Shown here in pieces: positions 1 through 8,216 of a stretch of 9,295 nucleotides of DNA. The DNA is from Azohydromonas lata NBRC 102462 (GTDB taxonomy: Bacteria; Pseudomonadota; Gammaproteobacteria; Burkholderiales; Burkholderiaceae_C): positions 1 through 9,295 of the forward strand of contig CAMCTE010000102.1 in NCBI GenBank assembly GCA_945878385.1. Direction: 5' to 3'. Within the stretch, counting starts at the first letter, position 1. Each line of letters opens with the position of its first letter. The translations under genes were made by a program, and so were the position numbers. The notes under the pieces are model-generated. The model was not told the origin of the DNA. It saw only the letters and a list, made by a program, of their open reading frames with translations, and ran no database searches.

Positions 1-753
1 CACGCACTCGATGCCGATTCCGCCCAGGGTTCAGCAGCGGTGCGTGCACAGGCACCACCGCCGGGCGTTTCCCGCCCGGTGCTGTCCACGCGAATCCCGG
101 CCGATTTCGAGCAGATGCTGCAGGTGCGCCGCGGCGGGCAGTCTGGCCACGCCACTTGGTCTTGGGCGGTGCAGCAGGGGCGCTACCGCAGTGAACTGCG
201 CGCGCAATGGCGCGGAGAAACCAAGGGCCAGGGAGCCGCAGCCGCGCTTGACTGGGCCAGCAGCGGCGGCCTGGACTCGCATGGGGTGGCGCCCGACCGC
301 TTCATCAGCCGCCCTGCCAAGGGTGGTGCCCGCGCGGTGAACTTCCAGCGCGACAGCGGCATCGTCAGCTATTCCGGCCCCACAGGCCAAGCGGGCTTGC
401 AGCCCGGCGCGCAGGACCGCCTGAGTTGGCTGGTGCAACTGTTGGCCATCGCACAGGCGCATCCTTCAGGGCAAGGTTTGCCCGAACGGCTGCCGCTGTG
501 GGTGGCGGGCCCTCAGGGCGACGGGGCCGACTGGTGGTTCGAGGTGCAGTGGCACGCTTCGCATCGCTGTTGGCAATTCACCCGCCGGCCCGAGCGCCGC
601 TACGAGGTGCAGGTGCAAGCGTGGTTGGCCATGGACGCCGCTTCTGCGCAGGCGCACCTGGTGCATCTGGAAATGGGCCCCGAGGGCAGCCGGCAGCCAC
701 CTTGGCAGTTCTGGGACGCCGCGCACCCCGGGCGCTGCGGCCATCCGCCGTGA
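1..753 (+). CDS. DUF3108 domain-containing protein (5' end outside window)
   Basis: The reading frame is open from the first base and ends at TGA 751-753, giving 250 visible residues; the true start lies upstream. An internal GTG at position 40 should not be taken as the start. The protein matches the pattern I know for DUF3108 proteins of Burkholderiales: a beta-rich stretch in which a Ser/Gly-rich strand is followed by 'HGVAPDRFISR', then 'LQPGAQDRLSWLVQL', a 'WWFEVQ' strand and near the end 'TRRPERRYEVQVQAWLA'. The family is of unknown function; many members are predicted to be exported, but the N-terminus that would show a signal peptide is not in the window. The C-terminal tail (PGRCGHPP) is not conserved as far as I can tell. 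The gene lies 67 bp upstream of metH (N-terminal half) on the same strand. No terminator hairpin with a T-run is visible between them, so read-through is possible. Family call fairly sure, function unknown. Confidence 0.75.
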   Translation, partial: HALDADSAQGSAAVRAQAPPPGVSRPVLSTRIPADFEQMLQVRRGGQSGHATWSWAVQQGRYRSELRAQWRGETKGQGAAAALDWASSGGLDSHGVAPDRFISRPAKGGARAVNFQRDSGIVSYSGPTGQAGLQPGAQDRLSWLVQLLAIAQAHPSGQGLPERLPLWVAGPQGDGADWWFEVQWHASHRCWQFTRRPERRYEVQVQAWLAMDAASAQAHLVHLEMGPEGSRQPPWQFWDAAHPGRCGHPP

Positions 754-779
754 ACCGGGGCTGGGTGGGCTTCAGGGGC

Positions 780-820
780 TTGCGATGCACGCAGGCACCG
801 CGCACCTAAAATCAAGCGCA
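780..820 (+). promoter_or_regulatory. Candidate promoter for metH N-terminal gene, possibly leaderless
   Basis: A TAAAAT hexamer (807-812) resembles a sigma-70 -10 box and ends 8 bases before the ATG at 821. Transcription would then start at or within a few bases of the start codon. No Shine-Dalgarno sequence is visible between 805 and 820, which fits a leaderless message. The best -35-like hexamer, TTGCGA at 780-785, is 21 bp away, which is too far for an ideal promoter, so the call rests mainly on the -10 box and the missing ribosome binding site. Confidence 0.4.
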
Positions 821-1864
821 ATGAAGCCCATTGCCTACACCCGCGGCCAAGCGCTGCCCGCCCTGCTCCAGCAGCGCATCGTCATCATCGACGGTGCCAT
901 GGGCACCATGATCCAGCGCTACAAGCTCACCGAGGCCGACTACCGCGGCAGCAGGTTCGCCGACCATGCGCAAGACCTCAAGGGCAACAACGAACTGCTT
1001 CAGTTCACCCGGCCCGATGTAATCGAGGCCATCCACAGCCAGTACCTGGCCGCCGGTGCCGACCTCATCGAAACCAACACCTTCGGCGCCACCTCGGTGG
1101 CCCAGGAAGACTATGGCCTGGCCCATCTGGCCCGAGAAATGAATGTGGAGGCCGCGCGCATCGCCGCACGCGCTGCGCGCGCCCACTCCACGCCCGACAA
1201 GCCCCGCTTCGTGGCTGGCGCACTGGGCCCCACGCCGCGCACGGCCAGCATTTCCCCCGATGTGAACGACCCGGGCGCCCGCAATGTCAGTTTCGACGAA
1301 CTGCGCGCGTCCTACCGCGAGCAAGCTCAGGGGCTGCTCGAAGGCGGCGCCGACCTGTTCCTCGTGGAAACCATCTTCGATACGCTCAACGCCAAAGCCG
1401 CCATCTTCGCGCTGGATGAATTGATGGAGGACACGGGCGAACGCCTGCCGGTGATCCTGTCGGGCACGGTGACCGATGCTTCAGGCCGCATCCTGTCGGG
1501 GCAAACCGTGGGCGCGTTCTGGCACTCGGTGCGCCATGCGCGGCCCCTGGCCGTGGGCCTGAACTGTGCCTTGGGCGCCGCACTCATGCGGCCCTACATC
1601 GAGGAACTGTCCAAGTTGGCCGACGACACCCACATCAGCTGCTATCCGAACGCCGGCTTGCCCAACCCGATGAGCGACACCGGTTTCGACGAAACGCCCG
1701 AGGTCACCGCCGGCCTGATGGAAGACTTCGCGCGCAGCGGTTTTCTGAACATCGCGGGCGGCTGCTGCGGCACCACGCCCGACCACATCGCGGCCATCGC
1801 GCGTGCGGTGTCAGCCTACAAGCCGCGCTGCTGCGGGGCCTTCAGCCTGCCCCGCGCCGCCTGA
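821..1864 (+). CDS. metH: Methionine synthase, homocysteine-binding half (split MetH, N-terminal module)
   Basis: Encodes a 347-residue cytoplasmic protein made only of the homocysteine S-methyltransferase module of cobalamin-dependent methionine synthase, which binds and activates homocysteine through a zinc site. Visible hallmarks are 'DGAMGTMIQ' near residue 24, 'GADLIETNTFGAT', and the three zinc-ligand cysteines: C249 in 'GLNC' and C315/C316 in 'GGCCGTT', equivalent to C247, C310 and C311 of E. coli MetH. The ATG at 821 is preferred over an in-frame ATG at 785, because family homology begins shortly after MKPIAYTRG and a -10-like box lies between the two. Full-length MetH is about 1,230 residues; the missing modules are encoded from 3493, and the two products sum to 1,261 residues. 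The last 17 residues (from about 331, with an unusual CC pair at 337-338) are not typical of the domain and are encoded within the overlap with the opposite-strand gene. A free-standing BHMT-like homocysteine methyltransferase is the alternative, but the pairing with a MetH lacking exactly this module argues against it. Confidence 0.95.
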   Translation: MKPIAYTRGQALPALLQQRIVIIDGAMGTMIQRYKLTEADYRGSRFADHAQDLKGNNELLQFTRPDVIEAIHSQYLAAGADLIETNTFGATSVAQEDYGLAHLAREMNVEAARIAARAARAHSTPDKPRFVAGALGPTPRTASISPDVNDPGARNVSFDELRASYREQAQGLLEGGADLFLVETIFDTLNAKAAIFALDELMEDTGERLPVILSGTVTDASGRILSGQTVGAFWHSVRHARPLAVGLNCALGAALMRPYIEELSKLADDTHISCYPNAGLPNPMSDTGFDETPEVTAGLMEDFARSGFLNIAGGCCGTTPDHIAAIARAVSAYKPRCCGAFSLPRAA

Positions 1865-3124
1865 GGCTGCGCCTTCCGTACCTGGGCGGGGTTTCAGCGC
1901 CAACACCGCTTCCAGGGGCACGCGCACCCGCAGTTGCGCCGGCGATACGGCTTGCACCACGGCATGCTGGTCCTGCCCGGTATCGCGCAGCATGGGCTCA
2001 TGCAGGGGCGTACCGGAAGATGAGGCCACCACCGCCACCCAGGGGGCATGCGTGCGTGAACCTCGACAGCGCACCACACCGGCTTCTCCGTTGCGCAGCT
2101 TCACGAGCGAGCCAGGGGGGTACAGGCCCATGGTCTTGACCAGCCAAGTGCCCACCCCATCGGTGCCACCGCCCTCATCCAAGAAGGCGGCGCGGGCGGC
2201 TTGCGTGGCCGACACCCCAGGCCGGTGGCGCCGCGGGCTCAGCTTGGCCGCGTACACATCCACCTTGTGGATCAGCCGGGCGCGGTAGCGGATGGCCAAC
2301 TCGGGCGCCAGCGCGCCCACGCTGGGCACCGGTGCCAAGGGGTGCGCGTGGTGGTGCATGGCCACGGCCAGCAGCCAGGCGTCGTCTACGAAGCCCAGTT
2401 GTCGCAGCAGCAGCGCACTGCGCATGCCGTGATCCTTCAGTTCGGCCTTCTGATCGGCCGAAGGGAATTCGTTCTGCACCGCCAGCCGGTCCTGCAGGGT
2501 CAGGATGGACAGGTTCATCGTCAAGCCGGCCAGGGCCAGGCGTTGAATGTCGTCCTGGGGCCACACGGTGCTTTGCTCGATGGCCACCAACGCTGCAATG
2601 GCAGCCACCACCAGGCTGTGTCGGGGGCCGTGGTCGCGTGGGTCACGCGCCGCATCGTGCAGCAGCACCAACAGGCTGCCGTCGGCGTCCTCGCGCAGCA
2701 GGTCGATCAGCGCCTGCGCATCGCGCATCAGTCGGGGGCGGAACTCCTTGGACTGCGGGTCGCGCAGGGTGTTCCCGAGGCGCATGCGCAGCGAGTTCCA
2801 CCGGTGGGCCAGGTCTTCGGTTGCGGCCGCCACCGGCGCTGCGCTGGGGGTGGACGCCACCTCGCCGGGCTGCAGTTCGGCAATCTTGCCCAGGGTCTCG
2901 TTGCGCAGAACCATCGCTTCCATGGCCAACAGCCAGGGCTTGCGGATGCGGTCATGGTCGTGCGCATGCACCTGTGGGCCAAGGGCGGCCAGCCGGCGGC
3001 GTTGGGCATCGTCCTGAATCAGCGCACCACGCGGCAGCAGCAGCACGCCGCGGGCGTCCCAAAGCGACACCGGCAGGGGTTCGCCCAGTCGCAGCAGCGT
3101 CTCGTCAACGGGAAGAAGATTCAT
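1811..3124 (-). CDS. Degenerate HD-GYP-type signalling protein
   Basis: A 437-residue cytoplasmic protein with no membrane segment or signal peptide. Residues 1-60 resemble the N-terminal region that precedes HD-GYP domains in beta-proteobacteria ('LRLGEPLPVSLWDARGVLL'). Residues about 165-345 follow the HD-GYP fold: 'RHSLVVAAIAALVA', 'LALAGLTMNLSILTLQDRL', 'LKDHGMRSALLLRQLG', 'VAMHHHAH', 'IHKVDVYAAKLSP' and the typical post-domain 'MGLYPPGSLVKLRNGEAGVV'. HD-GYP enzymes hydrolyse cyclic di-GMP using a metal-binding HD pair and a GYP loop. Here the HD pair is replaced by M203-N204, and the loop after H257-H259 has no GYP. Activity as a classical phosphodiesterase is therefore unlikely; a binding or scaffold role is possible but inferred. 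The Gly/Ala-rich tail from residue 421 is encoded in the overlap with metH. The gene lies between the two metH halves on the opposite strand, and 162 bp separate its start from the riboswitch. I see no convincing Shine-Dalgarno or promoter for it. Confidence 0.8.
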   Translation of the reverse strand: MNLLPVDETLLRLGEPLPVSLWDARGVLLLPRGALIQDDAQRRRLAALGPQVHAHDHDRIRKPWLLAMEAMVLRNETLGKIAELQPGEVASTPSAAPVAAATEDLAHRWNSLRMRLGNTLRDPQSKEFRPRLMRDAQALIDLLREDADGSLLVLLHDAARDPRDHGPRHSLVVAAIAALVAIEQSTVWPQDDIQRLALAGLTMNLSILTLQDRLAVQNEFPSADQKAELKDHGMRSALLLRQLGFVDDAWLLAVAMHHHAHPLAPVPSVGALAPELAIRYRARLIHKVDVYAAKLSPRRHRPGVSATQAARAAFLDEGGGTDGVGTWLVKTMGLYPPGSLVKLRNGEAGVVRCRGSRTHAPWVAVVASSSGTPLHEPMLRDTGQDQHAVVQAVSPAQLRVRVPLEAVLALKPRPGTEGAASGGAGQAEGPAAARLVG

Positions 3125-3251
3125 GTGGCCCGTATGGTGCCCTCGGTTGCACCGGTGCGGACAGTGAATTAGTGCCGGGAAAGCCGGTCAATGCGAACGA
3201 TGGATCGCGCATCGGGAATTCTGCGCGGTGCGGCCTCTTGTGTCAGACCGG

Positions 3252-3281
3252 TTGCAGCACCGCCGCAGGGGGCGCGATAAA
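3252..3281 (+). promoter_or_regulatory. Sigma-70-type promoter of the riboswitch-metH unit
   Basis: TTGCAG (3252-3257) and GATAAA (3276-3281) are separated by 18 bp. The expected transcription start is about 3287-3289, exactly where the first arm of the riboswitch P1 stem begins. That coincidence is the main support; TAAACT (3278-3283) is an alternative -10 reading. Confidence 0.6.
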
Positions 3282-3286
3282 CTAGA

Positions 3287-3413
3287 GGTCTCGAGGAGCG
3301 TTGCGACGAACGGCACCCGGGCACCCATGGTGCTGCGATGCCGCCGCCAGGCTCGAGACCGTGGGCCCCACCTGCATTGCAAAGGGCCCCACGACGGTTC
3401 AACCGCGCTCACC
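3287..3413 (+). promoter_or_regulatory. SAH riboswitch aptamer upstream of metH
   Basis: The leader carries the conserved parts of the S-adenosylhomocysteine riboswitch known from ahcY and metH leaders of beta- and gamma-proteobacteria: 'CGAGGAGCGTTGC' from 3292, 'CAGGCTCG' at 3349-3356, and 'CCGCGCTCACC' at 3403-3413. Visible pairings are a perfect 9-bp P1 stem (GGTCTCGAG 3287-3295 with CTCGAGACC 3352-3360), nested inner stems (CGGCA 3311-3315 with TGCCG 3339-3343; GCACC 3321-3325 with GGTGC 3329-3333), a further hairpin whose GTGGG (3361-3365) pairs with CCCAC (3388-3392), and the pseudoknot GAGCG 3296-3300 with CGCTC 3406-3410. Members of this class bind SAH, discriminate against SAM, and switch expression on. 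A methionine synthase target fits, because clearing SAH-derived homocysteine is its job. A cobalamin riboswitch is the other common metH control, but its B12 box is not seen here. Confidence 0.9.
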
Positions 3414-3444
3414 CCTGCTTGACCAGAGCCGAGGTGAACCGTCG
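3392..3444 (+). promoter_or_regulatory. Candidate expression-platform hairpin competing with the SAH aptamer
   Basis: CGACGGTTCA (3392-3401) is perfectly complementary over 10 bases to TGAACCGTCG (3435-3444), and within the loop GCTC (3407-3410) can pair with GAGC (3426-3429). Both upstream arms belong to the aptamer's 3' part, the second being the pseudoknot strand. The hairpin and the ligand-bound aptamer should therefore exclude each other, as expected for an ON switch. No T-run follows the hairpin directly (a TTTT occurs only near 3470), and the metH start codon is about 48 bases further on. How it would repress (termination, Rho access or altered translation) is not evident. Confidence 0.5.
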
Positions 3445-3492
3445 CCGCAGGCCCTGGCCGTCATCGGTTTTGCGCCACTGCCGTCCTGCTTC

Positions 3493-6237
<2,745 letters not shown>

Positions 6238-6258
6238 GCGCGCCCGGGTCAGGTGGGG

Positions 6259-6300
6259 CGTGGCGATGGCCGTGGCGATGACCATGACCATGACCACGGC
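6259..6300 (+). repeat. Tandem repeats and hairpin after metH
   Basis: Just after the metH stop codon, a 12-bp unit starting CGTGGCGATGG is repeated at 6259-6270 and 6271-6282 with one difference. It is followed by three perfect copies of ATGACC (6278-6295). GCCGTGG (6269-6275) and CCACGGC (6294-6300) form a 7-bp stem around the ATGACC copies. No T-run follows, so an intrinsic terminator is not supported, although the hairpin could protect or define the metH transcript end. Confidence 0.6.
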
Positions 6301-6301
6301 T

Positions 6302-6338
6302 GGGGCCCTGCCCCTGCCCCTGCCCCTGCCCATCCCCC
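6302..6338 (-). repeat. CTGCCC tandem repeat forming a G-quadruplex motif on the minus strand
   Basis: The plus strand holds four perfect CTGCCC copies (6308-6331) flanked by similar sequence. Read on the minus strand, six G-tracts of 3-5 bases (complements of 6334-6338, 6329-6331, 6323-6326, 6317-6320, 6311-6314 and 6306-6308) are separated by uniform 2-base loops (AT once, then CA four times). This exceeds the usual four-tract G-quadruplex rule. It begins 6 bases after the comM stop codon and would be in the 3' untranslated region of that mRNA if transcription continues. Confidence 0.7.
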
Positions 6339-6344
6339 TGCTCT

Positions 6345-7922
6345 TCAGGCCGGAACTGCGCCGCGGTGCATCAGAGCCCGCCGCATTTGCAGCGCTTCAG
6401 CCAGGTGCGGCACCTCCACCTGCGGCATTTCGCTGAGGTCGGCCACCGTGCGGGCCACGCGCAGCACGCGGTGCAGGCTGCGCCCGCTCAGGCCCAGCCG
6501 CTCCGCGGCCCGCTGCAAGAAGGCCTGTGCGGTCGAATTCAAGGGGGCGTGCGCGCTCAATCCTGCTGACCCCAACTGCGCATTGCTGCAGCCCTGGCGC
6601 TGCAGTTGAAGGGCCCTGGCCTGCGCCACGCGCAGCGCCACGGCTGAACTGGGCTCGCCATCGGCCGGCCCCAGCAGTTCGGCCGGTGCGGTGGCCGGTA
6701 CTTCAAGCTGCAGGTCGATCCGGTCCAGCAGCGGGCCGGACAAGCGCCCTTGGTAGCGCTGCACCGCGTCGGGCGTGCACCGGCACGCCGGGGCACCGGG
6801 AACCCGGCTTCCCAACCAGCCGCAGGGGCAGGGGTTCATCGCCGCCACCAACAGCAACCGGCAGGGGAAGCGGGCCTGGCGCGCTGCCCGCGACACCACC
6901 ACATGGCCGGTTTCCAAGGGTTCGCGCAAGGCTTCCAACGCCCGGCGCGGGAATTCGGGCAGTTCGTCAAGAAACAAGACGCCATGGTCGGCCAGGGAGA
7001 TTTCGCCCGGGCGCGGCGGGTTGCCCCCGCCCACCAGCGCCGCGGCGGTGCAACTGTGATGCGGCGCCCGCCACGGCCGTTGGCCCCACTGAGCCAGGTC
7101 CAGGGGCGCGCGGCTCACGCTGCGCATGGCCGCACAGTCCAGGGCCTGCTCTTCCGTGAGGGCGGGCAGCAGGCCCGGCAGCCGCTGTGCCAACATGGAT
7201 TTGCCCGCACCGGGTGGCCCCACCAGCAGCAGGCTGTGTTCTCCGGCGGCTGCAAGTTCGAGGGCCTTCTTGGCCTCGGGCTGGCCGCGGATGTCGCGCA
7301 GGCAGGGCCCCAGCGCCTCCACGCTACCGCACCGTCTTGGCGGTGGGTGGGCCTGTGACAGCGGCAGGGCGTCACTGCCGGGCAGCAGGGCCTGCACCAC
7401 CTCGCGCAGCGTTTGGGCCTGCAGCACCTGCACACCGTCCACCAGGGCGGCTTCGGCTGCACTGGCCGCGGGCAGCACCAGGCGGCGGTGCCGTGCCGGC
7501 TCGGGCCCACCAGCCGTTGTGGCGCTTCGGCGCAGCCCCAAGGCGATGGCCAGTGCCCCATGCACCGGTCGCAGGTCGCCTGCCAAGGAAAGTTCGCCCG
7601 CGAACTCATGCCGGGCGAGCTGCTCGGCATCCAAGAGCCCCTGGGCCGCCAGGATGCCCAGCGCAATGGGCAGGTCAAAGCGGCTTGAGGCTTTGGGTAA
7701 GTCGGCCGGGGCCAGCGAAACGGTGATGCGCTGGTTCATCGGGTAATCCCAGCCGCTGTGCAACAGTGCCGAGCGCACCCGTTCGCGGGCTTCGCGCACC
7801 TCGGTGTCGGCCAGGCCCACCAGGGTCATGCAGGGCAGGCCGTTGGCCAGATGCACTTCCACTTGCACCGGCGCTGCCTGCAAGCCCTCGATGGTGCGGG
7901 TGTGCACCACGGCCAATCCCAT
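6345..7922 (-). CDS. comM: YifB/ComM family Mg-chelatase-like AAA+ ATPase
   Basis: A 525-residue cytoplasmic ATPase. ComM proteins of naturally transformable bacteria are hexameric helicases that promote branch migration during integration of incoming DNA; the family is widespread and often annotated as Mg-chelatase-like. Domains: N-terminal ChlI-type domain (1-180) with 'VEVHLANGLP', 'LVGLADTEVREARERVRSA' and 'NQRITVSLAPADLPK'; AAA+ core with Walker A GPPGAGKS (235-242), Walker B LFLDE (316-320) and the arginine-containing 'GRLSGPLLDRID' (392-403); and a C-terminal Mg-chelatase helical domain (about 430-517, 'GLSGRSLHRVLRVARTVADL'). Cysteines 365, 367, 380 and 382 in 'NPCPCG...CRC' form the metal-knuckle-like insertion usual in this family. 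The start at 7922 is chosen because the family N-terminus (MGLAVVHTRTIEGL) begins there behind a strong Shine-Dalgarno; the frame stays open upstream to 8120, but that extension is non-conserved and runs into NtrC sites. All ATPase motifs look intact. Confidence 0.95.
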   Translation of the reverse strand: MGLAVVHTRTIEGLQAAPVQVEVHLANGLPCMTLVGLADTEVREARERVRSALLHSGWDYPMNQRITVSLAPADLPKASSRFDLPIALGILAAQGLLDAEQLARHEFAGELSLAGDLRPVHGALAIALGLRRSATTAGGPEPARHRRLVLPAASAAEAALVDGVQVLQAQTLREVVQALLPGSDALPLSQAHPPPRRCGSVEALGPCLRDIRGQPEAKKALELAAAGEHSLLLVGPPGAGKSMLAQRLPGLLPALTEEQALDCAAMRSVSRAPLDLAQWGQRPWRAPHHSCTAAALVGGGNPPRPGEISLADHGVLFLDELPEFPRRALEALREPLETGHVVVSRAARQARFPCRLLLVAAMNPCPCGWLGSRVPGAPACRCTPDAVQRYQGRLSGPLLDRIDLQLEVPATAPAELLGPADGEPSSAVALRVAQARALQLQRQGCSNAQLGSAGLSAHAPLNSTAQAFLQRAAERLGLSGRSLHRVLRVARTVADLSEMPQVEVPHLAEALQMRRALMHRGAVPA

Positions 7923-7929
7923 GCCATTT

Positions 7930-7937
7930 CCTTCCTC
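7930..7937 (-). promoter_or_regulatory. Ribosome binding site fixing the comM start
   Basis: On the minus strand GAGGAAGG ends 7 bases before the ATG at 7922. It is the only good Shine-Dalgarno near any in-frame start and decides between 7922 and the longer alternatives. Confidence 0.75.
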
Positions 7938-7998
7938 GGCAGCCGCCGGGCCGGTGCTGGGCCCCTTGCCCCCACCGCCCTGTCGCGCCATGGCCCCC

Positions 7999-8004
7999 AT
8001 TGTG
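7999..8004 (-). promoter_or_regulatory. Possible -10 box for comM
   Basis: CACAAT on the minus strand (4 of 6 matches to TATAAT) would place the transcription start near 7992 and give a leader of about 70 bases. No clear -35 element sits at the right distance, so this is a weak call. Confidence 0.3.
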
Positions 8005-8049
8005 GAAAACAGCCTGGCGCCTGCGCATCCCCCAGAAGGACCACTCTGA

Positions 8050-8066
8050 AGTGCCGCCTTGGTGCG
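8050..8066 (+). promoter_or_regulatory. Possible third, partial NtrC site
   Basis: CCGCCTTGGTGC (8054-8065) repeats exactly the 12 bases at 8094-8105 inside the first full NtrC box. The right half-site (GGTGCG) is good; the left half (AGTGCC instead of TGCACC) is degenerate. The offset is exactly 40 bp, close to four helical turns, which would put a bound protein on the same face of the DNA. Confidence 0.4.
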
Positions 8067-8089
8067 GATTCGACCGCCGAAGGCCCCAA

Positions 8090-8119
8090 TGCACCGCCTT
8101 GGTGCACCAAGTTGGTGCA
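8090..8119 (+). promoter_or_regulatory. Two overlapping NtrC enhancer boxes
   Basis: TGCACCGCCTTGGTGCA (8090-8106) and TGCACCAAGTTGGTGCA (8103-8119) each match the NtrC consensus TGCAC-N7-GTGCA, and both have the fuller TGCACC-N5-GGTGCA form. They share the central TGCA at 8103-8106. Their centres lie about 86 and 73 bp upstream of the predicted start site, within the usual range for enhancers of sigma-54 promoters. NtrC is the nitrogen-starvation response regulator, which fits control of glnK. Confidence 0.85.
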
Positions 8120-8157
8120 ATTTGTCCTTGAATTTCGCGGAATCGGTCTCGGGGCGA

Positions 8158-8173
8158 TGGCATGGAAGTTGCC
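8158..8173 (+). promoter_or_regulatory. Sigma-54 (-24/-12) promoter of torF-glnK
   Basis: TGGCATGGAAGTTGCC matches the RpoN consensus TGGCAC-N5-TTGC, with the invariant GG at 8159-8160 and GC at 8171-8172 at the required spacing. The predicted start is about 8184, giving a leader of about 33 bases to the torF ATG. Sigma-54 promoters need an activator, and the NtrC boxes just upstream supply the candidate. Confidence 0.9.
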
Positions 8174-8216
8174 CTTATAGGGTGTTGTTCTCGTTTGACC
8201 CTACTTAGGAGCCTTC

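Noticed and set aside
785..820. Upstream ATG at 785 as start of the metH N-terminal gene
   Set aside because: It has no ribosome binding site, adds 12 residues not seen in the family, and contains the -10-like box.
2201..3172. Plus-strand frames opposite the HD-GYP-like gene (323 and 317 codons)
   Set aside because: Composition is Gln/Gly/His/Arg-rich without domain features; the minus strand carries the recognisable HD-GYP-type sequence.
3125..3286. Cobalamin riboswitch or other aptamer between the HD-GYP-like gene and the SAH aptamer
   Set aside because: No B12-box-like sequence or stable multi-stem fold seen; only a chance-size palindrome GCACCGGTGC at 3149-3158.
3301..3492. In-frame upstream extension of the metH C-terminal half from TTG 3301
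   Set aside because: This stretch is the riboswitch and its downstream hairpin; family homology begins only after 3493.
3445..3492. Intrinsic terminator before the metH start codon
   Set aside because: The only T-run (TTTT near 3470) is short and not immediately preceded by a stable hairpin.
7923..8120. Upstream extension of comM by 66 codons
   Set aside because: The added residues are not family-like, the strong Shine-Dalgarno is at 7930-7937, and the extension overlaps the NtrC boxes.
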